Below, piece after piece: positions 36,301-51,300 of a stretch of DNA of 64,000 nt. Numbering within the stretch: position 1 is the first letter of the stretch; each line of letters opens with the position of its first letter. The position numbers and the translations under genes are program-made. The notes under the pieces are model-generated. The model was not told the origin of the DNA. It saw nothing but the letters and a program-made list of their open reading frames with translations, and ran no database searches. Location: NCBI RefSeq assembly GCF_009727055.1, contig NC_052354.1:34716050-34780049 (forward strand), read 5' to 3'. The DNA comes from Benincasa hispida (Eukaryota; Streptophyta; Magnoliopsida; Cucurbitales; Cucurbitaceae).

Positions 36301-39300
36301 ATCCATTAGATAAAGAGAAGTACCTCAAACCTATGGGCACGAGGGCTTGCACCTGCTTTAAGAAAATATGAAATCCCATAATCCTGATAGTTAGAGAGCA
36401 AGTCAGAAATCAGTCAGCTAGTGATAAAATGAGAATCAAGCAGCATGTTACATTAAAAAGAGGCATCAAATGGTGGTAATATACTGGGATAAGATTATAT
36501 CCTTTTGTCCTCAATGTAAGATATCATGATAGCCAGAGTTTAATTTCAGAAAAGCAACTAAGATATTATCCGAGCAGGCCCTTGAAAGCAGTAATACAAT
36601 TCTTTTATGTAACATATGTCTGAAGCCAAAGAAGATGAATTCCTTTCTTAAGATTAGCATCCTTCTTTTCCTTTTCTCCCCCTTTCTTTAGGAGGTGGAA
36701 TAGCTAGGAGAAGGTTAACGGAAGCATGAGAAGACAAAAGTACCTTAAGCTTCTGTAGGTAACCATCAAGTTCAATATCGATGCCACCCTTCACTGAGGT
36801 ATTATCTGAAGAAAAGAGTTGCTCTTCGCCAGAATCTTCACCGACTAAGGCTTCCTGTTAAATATAATTCACAATTTGAGATCTGTCCTGAATGGGTTTG
36901 TCAAAAAGCGAGCGCAAAGAAGGAAAAAAAACATTATCTTAGATTCTTAACAGGTAGTAAGTACTAAAGTCTGAAAACATGATCAAATGTGGCAGTAGAC
37001 TGCATCAGGTAAAAACAGTTACAAATGCATCAGAAAGGAATAATACCCAGTACAAATTTACAGATCCAAAATTTTGAAACTTCATTCATACAAGTATTTA
37101 CCACATATGGAGAAATTTTTATATGCAGCGTTATGGAAAGCAAAGAGTCCCAGGAAGATAAATATCCTTATATGGATTATTATGTTCAATGGAAGCCTTA
37201 ATACGTCAGAGATCTTGCAAAAGGAGTTCCCCAAGTAGACCCTTTTGCTATTGGTTTGACCTTTATGTTTGAATGATGGATAATGACTTGATCATGTTTT
37301 CTTCCTATGCCCTTATGTTCAATGGTGCTAGTTTAATCCATTTCATTCATTCAGCTTCAAGTGGGTCTTTACAATCGGTTTAGATGTATTTCAGATTCAG
37401 AAGAGGGGGTGTTATTTAAGATTGAATTTGAAAAAACTTATAACGATGTGGATTGGGATTTTCTGGACAAGATGTTGGAGAAGAAGGGTTTTGATTATAA
37501 ATGGAGAATGTGCATGTGAGGTTGTATGAGGAATGTGAGTTACTCTTTCCTCATAAATGGTAGTCCAAGGGGTAGAGTAGTGGCTACAAAGAGGCATTAG
37601 GCAAAGAGACCCCCTATCCCCCTTCATGTTTGTTCTTGTCATGGATGTTACGGGCAAAATTGTTAGGAAGTGTGTGGAAGGAAATATTTTTGTTCCCTTT
37701 GAAGTGCGGAGGACAAGGTGGCTCTTTCTCAACTTCAATTTGCTAATGACACGTTCTTTTGCTCTGAAAATGAGGACGCATTTCTTACTCTGAATCATAT
37801 TCTTGTAGTTTTTTAAGAAGTTTCTGGTTTAAGGACAGAGGGAAGTGTAGTGTTATGGGTATTAATTGTGACGAAGAGAAGCTAAAAGATGGTCGGAGAC
37901 GGTGGGTTGCGAGGTTGGGAGGCTTCCTTCTTCCTATCTTGATCTCCCTCTTGGAAGCAATTCTAAGGCGGTTGCCCTCTAGGACCCGGTGGTGGATAAA
38001 GTAAGGAGAAGGTTAGCTTCATGGAAAAAAAGGTTCTTTTCTGAGGCAAGAAGACTTGCTTTGATAAGATCCGTTTTGACGAGGATCTCAATATATTTAT
38101 TGTCCCTTTTTAGAGGTTTGTGCAAGGTTTGTAAGAGCATGGAGAAATTGATGGGTGATTTCTTAGGAACGGGTCGATGAAGGGAAAGGCGAGGGTTCTC
38201 ATTTGGTTAGGTGGGAGATCATTGAGAATCCTATTGATAAAGGGGTCTGGAGATCAGGAATCTTAGGTTACACAACGAGGCTTTATTAGCCAAATGGTTG
38301 TAGCGCTTCTCATTCAAGCCCAATTTCCTTTGGCGTAGGACTATGTTAGCAAATATGAGCCTCATCCTTTCGAGTGGTTGGCTAAGGGTTCTAAAGGCAC
38401 CTATTGGAATTTGTGGAGGGATATTTCGAAAGAGCTCCGATCTTTCGTTGACTTAGTTCATTGAGTGGTGGGAGAGGGGGGGAGATACTTTTGGGAGGAC
38501 CACTGGATGGGGGAGGGACCTCTTTGTACTTTACATCCTAGACTCTTTCATTTGTCATCTCTTAAAAATCATGTTGTTGCTGATTTCCTGATGTGGTCAA
38601 GGAGCTCCTTTTCCTTCTTGTTTGGGTCTCATCACCCCTTTCCAATAGGGAGGCGACTGACGTGGCTTCTCTTCTTGCTTTGCTTGAGGGTCACTCTTTT
38701 AGACATGGAAGAAGGGAAGTGAGGGTCTCGATGCCCAATCCCCTTTGGAGGGGTTCTCATGTAAATCCTTTCTTCATTGTCTCGTGGATCCCTCTCCCTT
38801 AGGAGAGATGGTCTTTTCGATTCTTTAGGGGATTAAGGTTCCTAGGCAGGTGAGATTCTTTACCTAGCAAGTTTTACATAGTCGTGGAAATACGATGGAT
38901 CATCTTACTAGGAAGCTCCCCTCTCTTGTTGGGTCGTTCTGTTGTATCCATCGTCGAAAAGCGGAGAAAGATCTAGATCATATGCTTTGGCAGTGCAAAT
39001 TTGCAAGCTCTGTTTGGGAGCGTTTTCTCCAAATATTTCGTTTTTCGTTTATTCGTCAAAGAGACGCTAGTGCTATGATCGAGGAGTTCCTCTTCAGTTT
39101 TCCTCGTAGGGAGAAAAGGCACTTTTTTGTGGTTAGCCGGGGCAAGCACGAACTTGCGGGTTTCTTAGGGTGGGTGGAATGGTAGAATTTTTAGAGGGGT
39201 GGATAAGGACCCCAGTGAAGCTGTCCCTTGTCCACTTTCAAGTTTCTTTGTTAATTTCAGTTGTAGAGACCTTTTGTAACTATTCTATAGGTGTTATTTT

Positions 39301-42300
39301 ACATAGTTTGAGCCCATGATATATACCAAATGAGAGTTCTATTCAAATGATTAAAATCTAATCCAGACAAGAGAGAGGGGTTCTCTATTTATAAAATAGA
39401 GAATTAAGTATAGGATAGGATAACTAATTCTAAATTTACTAAATTACCCAAATCCTAATACATCATATTCTATCCCTAAAAAAAAAAACTCTTCATTGAG
39501 TTTTAAAACGAAAATGAAGTTAAAAATAAAAAAAAAGTAAGTCAATCGAACCGAAATATTTCAGAACATCCAACATCAATAATATCCAAATTTCATGATT
39601 CAAGCCAATGAACCCAAGAACTAATTTTTTCAAAAAATCCTTTGATTTGTCACAAAAAAAAAAAGTGCAGAATTCTCAGAAGATGAGGGAAAACGCATTT
39701 TGTAAGTGTGAAGAAAATCCAATTCGGGATGGGTTTTTTGCACTTCATTAAATTTGTGTATGGGCTGGCCAGTAAACTTCAATAAAGCGGAATGGCGTCC
39801 AAATTGGAAGGTAGGGGGTTGTTTTTAGGCTAGAATGTACGGGTTATTGGTTGAAAGGCCCAAATATTCAAAAGAAGGGTCCTCTGCCTTTTGGGTTGGG
39901 TCTGAAAGAAGATTCCACGTGCAAAGATAGGGCAAACATCTTTCTCTCAGAGTTATTTCTTCTTCTTCTTCTTGGATTTCATGTGAAATTGCAGATGGGT
40001 TGTGCCTCTTGCCGACGGCTGCAAGTGGGTTGCAAACAGGCTTCCTTTCTTTTTCTTTGTCAGCCACGAGGTCTCCTTCTTCCTCCTTCACCAGTTGTGC
40101 ATCTTTCTCCTTCATCCGCTCTCTCAATTCAACCTCTTCTGCGTTGCCGTCGATTCCAACCAGAAACCCAATTTTTTCTGATTCATACGTTGCTTTGCAA
40201 TCGACTACAGCTTAATTTTTAAACTCTTTCGAATCGGATTGCCAATGGGTTACATTTTCTTTTACCTCTGTTGCACCACCGTTCTCAATATCTCCACCAT
40301 CGATTTCATAAATTGATTGTTCCTCTTTGTCTGATTCATGTTGTGCAATCTCTAAGTTAATCGCATTGATTTTTTCCTCTTCCAACGAAGTTCTTCCTTG
40401 CATGTTTTATCTTCTTTATTCAACTTATCGTCAACTGATTTTTCTTCCATGTCTTCTTTCCTTAGCTTGTCTTCCTCGCTGGAAACGTCACTGTATTGAA
40501 GATCTCATTGCTGGTGATCATGAAATTTTGGTTGTTCTCAAATTAATAAAGGTATCTTGGATGTTTCTTGGTGGAATTTGCTATTGCATATTCAAACTGT
40601 CTTTCTTGAGGATAATTGGTGATTCTTGGTTGATTTTCTCAGATTTGTGGCAGTGAACCAAGATTGTTATCTAATTGATAAAGTGTCAATAACATGTGTT
40701 CAAGTAAACAAAAGATACCATCGATAGAGCTTTCGACTGACTGCAAGCGTCGGGTCGATTTCTTCGGTGATAGCGGTGGTTTGTTCCTTCTCTTTGAGGG
40801 TTGTCACAGGGTCACTGTCGGTAGGCCTTCTTCCCACCATCAGGTCCCAAGTTTCTTGGAGCTCTGATACCACTCGGTGTATACCAAATGAGAGTTTTAT
40901 TCAAATGATTAAAATCTAATCCATATAAGAGAGATTCTCTATTTATAGAGAATTAAGTGTGGGATAGGGTAACTAATTTTAAATTCACTAAATTACCCAA
41001 ATCCTAACACATCAGCCCCTTTTTGTAGGGAAGTGGTGTTTTGTGGGCTGGATTTTTTTTGTATGCCCGTGTATTCTTTCATTTTTTTTCTCCATGAAAG
41101 ATGTCGATTTTATCAATATATATATATATATATATATGAGCTTGAAAGATTATTTATTATGGATTGACGTAGTTAAGGGCCTCTTACATGAATTATAGAA
41201 CGAAAGAAATCAATGTATTTTTCACAATTCCTCACATTCTTGTTTGGAGTGTTTTGCTGTTTTGGAGTGTTCTTTATCTGAAAGTTTCCAGAGTTATTCC
41301 ATCCAAGATTTCAATAGCGACTGGGAGAGTTTTATTGTTTCAGTTTAGTTGATTCTATTGTTTTTTACTTGTCATGACTTGTATTTCAAAGCATTAGTCT
41401 CTTTTCATTTTCTTAATGAAAAGTTCAGTATCTTTTCAAAATATATGTATATATAAATTAAAAATGTTTAAAATATGAATAATTTTTTTAGAAAAAAATA
41501 TCTTCTTGGTCCCTAAGTTTTGGGTCTAGTTTTTATTTAGTCCGTAGGTTTCAAAAATACACATTTAGTCCTTAAGTTTTGAGTTTGGTTTCAATTTAGT
41601 CCCTAAGTTTCAAAATGCTAGAATTCTACCCTTGATATTTGAGTTTTGGTTCAGTTTGGTTTTTAAGATTTATACTTTTAACAGTGATTTTTCACTAAAT
41701 ATTCAATTTCCGTCTTTAAAGTTAATTTATGTTAATTGATTAAAAATCGTTAGAAGAATTATAATTAATTAATTTCACTATTTTTATCACTTTTAAAACT
41801 AAGTTTAAAATTTCACTTAATAATTATTTTTAATTAATTAATCGAAATTGATGTCAATTATTGAAAATGAGTATTCAATGAAAAATCGAGGTTAAAAATG
41901 TAAAATCTTGAAACTCAGGGACCAAATTGAAACAAAATTCAAATCTCAAAGGATAAAATTGTAACATTTCAAAACTTAGAGACTAAATTGAAAACAAAAC
42001 TCAAAACTTAAGGACTAAATGTGTAACATTTTAAAATTTTAAGGACCAAATAGAAACTAGAGCCAAAACCTAGGAACCAAAAAGATATTATTCCCATTTT
42101 TTTAACAACAGAGTCCATTGAATATGACCAAAATGTTAACATCGTGTTAGGGGATTTTATCCCTAGACTGGCTTAAAGTTTACTTCATTGAAGTTGACCA
42201 AAATGCCGTAATCAACTGAAATGGATTACAAACTGATATAATCTTCAAACGATAATACTTGCGATTACAAGAAAATAAATCATAAGTTCAGAAGCAAATG

Positions 42301-45300
42301 ATTTCCAATTAAATTTAGAACAATGTCAATAATCAAGTTCAGTGTGATAAGATGTGGCACTCAAAAACCAATAAATTGCTATATAAATCTAAGTATCCAG
42401 AGATCAATTTAAATGTGGAATGCCAAGCAGACATACATTTTCTTTTACCATATTGTCAATTATGTTCGTTGATATGAGTCAAGTCAAGAAAACAAAATTA
42501 AGCCCGATAAGAAAGGACCAACACATGCTATCTATTGAAACAGAGGCCAAAATTGCAATATAGGGTATCATGGAAGAGTACCAATAACAATTTCTTATGT
42601 TGCTTTCTTTGAGGAAGAATTCCAAGCGCATCCAGCATTGACTCATCCAGCTCTACAGAAAAGTTGGGAAGCATGATAAGAACAATAAAATGGACTAAAG
42701 GAAGTTGAAAAGCTGTACTGATCTGACCTTTAGTTTGCAGAAGTGTAGCCAGAACACTTAATGCACCTAAGACTTGTACATCATCCCCAGTTGTAATATG
42801 AGAAAGCAAAGCTCCCCTGCCAAAGCATACATAATGGGATATTTAGGAACACACTACTGACACAACTAAGTATTATTTGGACCAATATTCATTTAAGATG
42901 AGTCTATATATTACAGAGTCAAACTGCCCCCCAATGAAGGGAAAGGAGAAAAGCAAATATATTGAATCAGATCAATAGCTGGATTAGGAGTTTCTAACAT
43001 TTGCAAGAGCAACTTTAGGAAACTGAAGTTTCAGATTGGAACCTATCTGGTATGCACAAAAGAAAGAGAAAATATATAAAATCAGAAAATCTAATCAAGG
43101 GTCAAAAGCTGCTATTTATAAATAGCTCCTAAGAAAATTATTATGAAACCAAGTTACCGTGTAAGCCTTCAAGTATAATAAGCATAGTAGCCACTTAAAG
43201 TCTAACATACTGGCCATTCCATCTCGAATAAAACATTAATAAAAGACAAATAATATAGCAAATAAAATTGATCTCAGATATTTCCAACCAAATTCTTTCA
43301 ACAAGTAAGATAAAACATTGTGATCTCGGATATCATATGTTGCAGAATTCATGAAGCCAATGCCATAATTTCTCATAACTAATCATTTAAAGTAATAAGT
43401 TCAGTCATCGAAAGCTCTTCTCCTGTTAAAAATTGAAATAGGTGTTTGAATATGACTAAAATGACAGAACTTAAGCAAGCTCAAATTGGCATACAACGTT
43501 ACCTCAGTTCCACGCGGGAGCCTGGACAATCATTCTTCACAGTCACATCTTCTAACTCAGTTTTAGGAGCAGATGAATCCGATACTTCTTTTCTTACAGA
43601 TTCAGCATCCAACGGCTGCCTTACAATGCTATCACTTCCTGATGACTTGCTTCTAGTTTCACAACATAACTGAGTCATATTTCCATCAAGTCTTCCTTCA
43701 GGGTGTGGGGAGAAAGCGTCCAGTGGACAGAAAAAGGCCGCAGAGATGGTGTTTGCGAGATCTTTTATTTTAACTATGCGCAAAATGCAACAAAGTAAAT
43801 ACAGAGAAGTGACAGCTCCAATTTGAAATCCCTGGATGTTCAAGCTACAATTGGTCAAATAAAAAAATGCTATGAAGTAGAAAAGATCTGTTTACTCATA
43901 AATAATACAGATACGTGACTGAACTTAGAACTATTACAATATATATAAAAAAAAGAACAATCCACTTATAAGGGCAGCAATATATAAAAAATGCTAGACC
44001 AACAAAGGTACCTTGAACGCCTAACCAGTAAGAATTTTGAGATATATATATTATATATCATACCTATGTTAATTTCTCTCTTTTAAAACAAATAAAACAA
44101 AATTTTTCATTCGTAAAATGAAAAGAGACTAATGCTCAAAGAATACAAACTCCACAAGGGAGTGAATAAAGAAAGCAATAAATAACAAAACAAGATTACA
44201 ACAAAAAGCTAAAGGCATTCTAGATAAGGCATATATCTTGTAAAGGAAAACCTAAAAAGGATTTGGAAGAGAGTACAAGGATGAAGCCTTAAGACCAACT
44301 GAATCAAAACCGAACTCTTCATTAGAAAAACTGATGCACATCAATCCATTGTAGGACTGAAACAACCGATTCAAGGTTTGGAATTAAATGCCTCAAGATT
44401 AAAAAGTTGTGTGACCAACATAGTTAACCAGCAAAGGAAGAATTGCAAACAATTCCCAACGACTCAAGACTTTGCAAAAGCTAAAAAATCAAGACAACCA
44501 CCATGCTAAGGAGAAGCCTTCACAAACAAAACTAGCAGGACAAAACCAAGCTACAAACCCCTCTGAATCTCTGCAAACAGCATCAACAACACCACAAATG
44601 CCAAAGCCAAACATGGTGACATTGACAAAAGAAGTCAAAGCAGATCTCCAAAATCGCCCATGACAAAATAAAACTCAATCCACAGAACTTGTTCTTTTGA
44701 ATCACACCAATCTTCTTGTATGCTAGGACATTTACATTGGAATACTTAGAAATAATAATAATAAAAACAATTAAGCTTTCTGCCAACCCCATCAGGAACA
44801 AAGGTGGGAATCTCTTTAAATTTTAGACCATATGCCTTGATTAAAGAGGAAAACTTCTTCAATATCAAAACTTCACTACTTGATAATTGAATTTTATCTG
44901 AAACTGTAAAATTGGGGAAGTCAAACTTGACAGATGCCTAGAAAAGAGTTTTCATGTAACCTAAAACTGAATCTTAAGTTATATCTTCTTCTGCACAAAG
45001 CCTGATATGATGCTGAAAGTCAAGTTCCAAACTACTTACACTAACACAAGTTTGTTTAAAACCACCATTGAACCCAATATTCCAACGTTCCCTAATTAGG
45101 CTTAGTGATGAATCCTTTGGAAGAACTACTTTCGTTGGGTTGATTGTATGAACCAATAAATTTGTCATCTCATTAAGTACGGAAGCGTTTGGATTTTAGA
45201 GAATATAGAGGGGCATGGTCTTTTTCTCGGGTGTAAGAGAAGAGTTCATTATTGTTGTAATTTTAAAATCAAATTCAGGAAAATTTTGTATTTATTAAAT

Positions 45301-48300
45301 TAGGTTTTTTCCGTTTCTTTTTTCCTTTATTTAAGTCTATTTTTACGTTTGTGTAGTTAGGGTAAATATTTTTTCCCTTCTCAGAATTCTCTTTATGTAT
45401 TTATTCTGTAGTTGGCTTTAGTGTAGAATATGAAATAAAATATCAGAAAACCTCAGCAAAAACAAAACCCTATTTTGTTAAACCCAAGCCGTCGCCCTCA
45501 TGGTATAAGAAACATTGATGGTACAAAGTGATAAAACCAATTGACAATTGGAATGTCTTCAAAAAAAAAGAGCAAGACAATGGTTTTTGTGGATTTTTGG
45601 AAGAATCAAAAAGGAGGTTCCTGATTTCAATCCAGCCACCATAAGAATGAACCATCTGGTTTTTAATAAATTTCCCACTCTCCATGGCTTGAAAGAGAGC
45701 CGAAAGTATTCAGCTATGCACCAATCCTTTTAATAACAAAAAACTGGGATTGATCCTAATCATTTTTTATATCAAGAGAGCCTTATTGGATGCAAAAGGG
45801 TTCAAGGAGAAGGGACATTAGTGAGTTCCCAAAGCTTAGAGTATTTTTTACCAACCATCATGGGAAGGATCTTTTTTTATCAGAAAACAGACGGCCCATT
45901 GCTTGGGGACCAATCAAACTCCTGAATGGTTGGCCAGTTGAACCAACAGGATCCCTTTCTTATAAGTCTCTTCGTCACTTCTTGGCTACAAAGAATCACT
46001 CCCTTCTCCACAGTTTTGTTAAGTCATTTGGAAAGATGACTTCAACAAGAAAAGATCTTTCTTTCGGAGGTGATCATGAGCAAGATAAACACTATTGGAT
46101 TATATGCACACAAAAAAGGAAAAGAAAAAAAAAAAAAAAAAAAAAAAAGCAGCCCTCCTACTTTGGCGAGATGGGGATCTTCATTCCTGGGCTCCCGGTG
46201 TGATGGAGAGGTTTTCTTGCAAGTCTACATTCATTTTCTTGAGTGATCCCTCTGTTCTCCTTGGAAGGTGAAATTTCCAAGGTCCATTTTTTGTGTGGCA
46301 GATTTTACTTGGGAAGATTAACACAATGGACCCTATTCATAGGCACTCGTCTTTTTTGGAGGGACCGCACTAGTGCATCCTCTGTAGGCACATGACCAAG
46401 GATCTTGATCATATCCTTCGGAGATGCAGCAGTTTGCATCTTTGTATTGGGATCATGCTTTGAAGCAATTTGGGGTTTCTCTCGCTTGCAATAGCAATTA
46501 TGTTTCCTTCATTCATTACATCCTTAAGTTTCTGCCGTTTTCAGATGAGGGGCAGTTCCTGGGGAAGGCTACCTATTTTCCAGTCCTGAGGGACATTTGG
46601 ATTGAGCAAAATAACAGGATATTTAGGGATGGAGAGATCTAGTATATTTTACGCCCCAAGTGGTAAAGACATATTCTAGAGGGGCAAAAAGGGAAATACA
46701 AATGTTGGCAGTTGGCAGGAACTTTGTACGGAGGTAGAGTGTGTTGTTATAAGCGTAAAGAGACATGGTAATGAGGATTTTTCTGCAAAATGTTGGCAGG
46801 ACGCTCAGGAGGAGGAGAGCAAGCTCTCTCCAGGCATATGAGTCTTATTTCTTGTTGTTAACGTTTTCCTTGTGCTCTTGTTTCTCTGTTGGCTAAGGCC
46901 TGTGTCATCAAAACTATCATATTTCACTAGCAAATCAAATATCATATTGTTGCCATGCTTGTGTTTGGATTAGATATTGTGTTTGTTCTACGTTGCATGT
47001 TATTGTTAGGAAGAGGAATCCTAACAGCTTAGTGTGTCTTTCTGAGTTTTGCTTGTCAGAGAGTTTTGTAAGTTACAACGATACGCTATCTCTTATTCCT
47101 TTTTATTGGAGCCCTTTCCTGTATAGCTAGTCTTTGTGACTCTCTTTCTTGGGCTGGTTTTTTTATATGCCCTTTTTGTTTTTATGTTTTCTTTAATGAT
47201 TTCCAAAAAGCGGTATTTCTTGAAAAAGAATACATATACACACATAACAGTTCATAATGTTGATAATAGCACGATTTAGAAAGAAATTCATTAAAGGATA
47301 AGGAGATGGTAAGAAAATGTCATACATTAACAACCTCTATCCTCAAAGATGGAAGAAGCAAAGGAAAAATCAAGTGCCGCAAAATGTTGTCAGTTATCAA
47401 CCTTCCCACGTCAGGAATCCCGGCAGAAATAACATCACTAATATAGTATAGGTTGTCTTCAATTTCATCTACAGCAGCAAGAATTGTAGAGGTTGAGGTC
47501 TCAGCGCTTCTGTCAAAGAAACCAAACAGACGTTTAAAGCAATAGTAATCTTCTATGCAACATGACAATAATAAATTATTTTTTTTTTTAAAGGTGATAT
47601 TCTAGCTTTTTACCTCATTGTCTCAAAGACCAGCTCATTCAAGTTAATGCACTGCTTCCTGAAAAAGGTCACTAAATTTGAGAAATATTCTGCATGAGGA
47701 GGGCTGGTGATGAATCTATTGACATAATCATCTCCAACTGAAATCGAAATTAGCAAATTAGAAGCCTATGACATTGCCATGATATTCTTAATCAGAGAAA
47801 TATATAAGAAAACAGCAGAAACGACAAACTAACCATGGTATACATTAAGCGTCAAAGCACGAACTGCTGTGCGGATCATATTTTCTTCATGAAAAGCAAA
47901 TTGAATAGCCTCTACATACATTGGAAAAGATACTACTTTATCCTACATGGAAAGTTCGTGTTGTAAGAACAAAATCAGAAATACACATTTACCAACAATT
48001 TGTGAAAAAGAACTACATACTACAATTAATCTGTGCTTAATAGACCAATCCTAAATAAAATTGTAACTGGTAAAAATTAGGCAAATCCTCTCCTTCTAAT
48101 TGTAAATGATTTTGTCAAATAAATGTGTTACTTAATCGTATCTTGCATGTGTAACTGCATAAATTCAAGATACAAGTTAGTGGTCCTGCTAGCTGCTAAA
48201 GACCTTTCCTTTTTAAGTTATAATACCACTATTCCTACAAAATTAAGAAAAGAGAAGTACGAAATCTCCGTAATGTTTCGCTTACAATGGAAACATTACC

Positions 48301-51300
48301 CTATACTTCACTCCAGAACAACTCCTTCCATTTAGTGACCCAAAGTCATTATATCAACCCTCAGAAAACAAATACATACTCGTTTGGTATCACTATTCAA
48401 GTAGTTTGGCTATTGTGAAAAGCATAATCAAATTGCACTAAAGACAGTAATGCATTGAGTAAGAGGTCCAATCTCCTTACAATCCTACATGCTCAGATAA
48501 ATTTTTCTTTATTGAATTAGAGAATGATATGAAAATGGCAAAGATTGATATATGGCTTTTACGTTCATTAAATGAAGACAAAGATCCTTTTTTTTTTCTA
48601 AATGTAAACAGTAAACCTATTCCTTAGGGGCAACCAAAATGTACAAAAAGAAGGGATACCTTCAAATTAAGGAAGTGAGTGATAAGAAATATAAATGGAA
48701 GGAGAAATAGTAGAAAATGCTAGGGATAAGAAAGAAAAACTGAAGGTTCTACTCAATTCCCAATATGGCCAACTCCTTTTCGTTCTTCTTTTCTTTTTTC
48801 TTTTTTTTTTCTATTTTTTTCTTTTAACAAGATGCAAACTTTTCATTGATTAAAGGAAGGGAACAAAAATGTTAATGATACAAACTCTCATGAATGAAGC
48901 AGTGAAAAATAAAGCAGTAAAAAAACAGGAAGTCCCGAGACTGAGAGGGATTAATAAACACATCCCATTTAATCAAATGTCACTAAGAGAATAATGTTCA
49001 TATGTCCGTTGGTTCCGCTTGAACCATAGTTCTGACAGGATAGGTTTGATAGCATTGACCTATAATAGCAGAGGTTGAGAAGATAAAACTGGAACGTATA
49101 GAAGCTGAAGCACATTACTGCTTGAATTTTTCCAGAAAATCCATTGGAGATTGAAGAGATGAAATAAGTAATACCAAATATCCAATGCATATGAACATTA
49201 GAAAAATATATATGCTGCTGATTTACATTATTGGAAGAACACAAAACACACTTAGAGGTCCCAGGGATACAAAACTGTTCCAGGAAGGTTCTTTTGGAGA
49301 GTTTCTACCGTGTTTAGACTCCCATAAAGCAAAATCCATATTGAATCACTGACTTCCCTTGGACTCTGGATTTCAAAACTGCTGAGGGCATTTGTTTAGG
49401 AAAGGAAGAGGAAGATGTTTGTAACTCGTTAATTATAACCATGCAACTATAACAACCTTGGTAGTTAATCACTGATATCCCTAATAATATAGGCTTTAAA
49501 GTCTAAACGACTACATAATTACAGCCTTGCATTGTGTCTTTTTGGTCTATAAAGTCTACACACTTTTGTACTTACAAGCTTACATGTTCGCTCAACAACT
49601 GGACGACATTTTTGTTACTTTACAATCCGCTATACATTCACTCTTTTAGTGAAATCTAGATTCTTATCCATATATATTTACGTCCTTAATAATATCTATA
49701 TAATCACCTTTTTAGAAGCTTTCCTCCAATAGATATAGATCAAACTGTTTCCAAGATTATTCCCCAGAAGTTTGGTAGTTGTTTGATGAAGTTTCATTTA
49801 TTAATCCAATTTGTCAGCGTTGTCATGATTGTTCCTAGAATATCCAATGATATCACTAACATGTTTCTCCTTCTGATGACCCGTGCACTTTTGGTCAATA
49901 TACAAACACATCCATAACTAGGCTTACAGCAGTTTTAACATCTCCCTGAAATCATATGCAATTGCAAACCATTTTTTTCCTAGGATTCGGATCATCATAT
50001 ACATATTAAAAATGAGAAGAATAATACTTTTAAGAAAAGATTGAACACACAAATTTATAACAAGTAGGACTTACATTTTGAGTTTTCACAAGAAGAGAGA
50101 TTGTGTTCTTGTTCAGCTTTCCACTAATTGCTCTTATAAAGACCATGAGAACATATTCATAGTTGTCAGATGATAGAAATATTATAGCAGATAATACCCC
50201 AAAAAAAATGTATATAAAGAAATTACTTCGTTGAAAGGAAAAGCAAAACAATTCAAAACAAACCTTAAGAAAGATATATAGTAAGACAATAACTCATCAT
50301 TCCGGAAATCAAATGCATATGTTATTAGCTTGTTCATATGTTCAGTACTGAATAGGTAATCTGCAACAGACCCAAAATGGTCAATTCAATATACAGCAGT
50401 AGCAAGATTGAATTCATTTATGAAGTATATTCAGGAAATTACATATAGCATGTTCACTTTTAAGGTTCTGAATAATGATGCTCATTGTCTGCAACAACTG
50501 AAGTGAAACAGTTGCAGTCCTGCTAATCTTCAAAATACGTACAAATTCTCCCATGATTTGCTTCTCCATGAAAAACCTGAAAACAGCCAGAAGTACGTTA
50601 AAGTTCTGGAACATTATAAATTTACCAAGGAGAAAAGAAGAAGAATAAGAAGACTCACTCGAAGAAGGAAGCATCGTGCTGGTCACCATAAGTTATCAAC
50701 TCTGATATTGATCGCAGCGCCTCAATAACAAAATCCTTCATCCAAGGTTATAATTAATTAGTGCCATTACATATCCATGAAAATTGTAATTTAACACAAT
50801 ACCACTGGAAGGAAAAAATCATGAAGCACCTTTTACCTTGTTAACCTCATTGACTATTTGAATCTTTTGCAGCTGATCTGTTAAATACCTGTATCCCAGT
50901 AAATTTTTTAAAAAAAATTATGAAACAGAATCAAGAAATAAGGATGCAAGTCTATCACGCCCTAAATAACAATGTTTAATGTAAAATATTTTTAACATAA
51001 CATAAATATCGTTCCATGTGAAAGGGATTATCGTAGTTATGTTTTACAATACACATGAAGAATTTAAGACAATTTGAAAATGTATAAATAGGAGCTTTGG
51101 AATATTTTGTCCCTACTGGAGTAAAAATTTTGAATCTAAACATTACAATATATCTGAATGTTCACTAGAACCTCAAGTTTTCTTTTCTTTTAATTTTCTT
51201 CCAACTTTCTGGCTGTATAAGTTGGCTATCTGAGAAATACAAAATGTCAAAATAGACACTCCAGAATTGTATTTTAGATTTCTTAGAAGCTTGTAACTAA

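Noticed and set aside
45790..46203. 137-codon plus-strand open frame as a host gene
   Set aside because: It includes a poly-Lys run from a genomic A-tract, lies inside a TT9 intron and is followed by LINE sequence. It is best seen as part of a transposon remnant.
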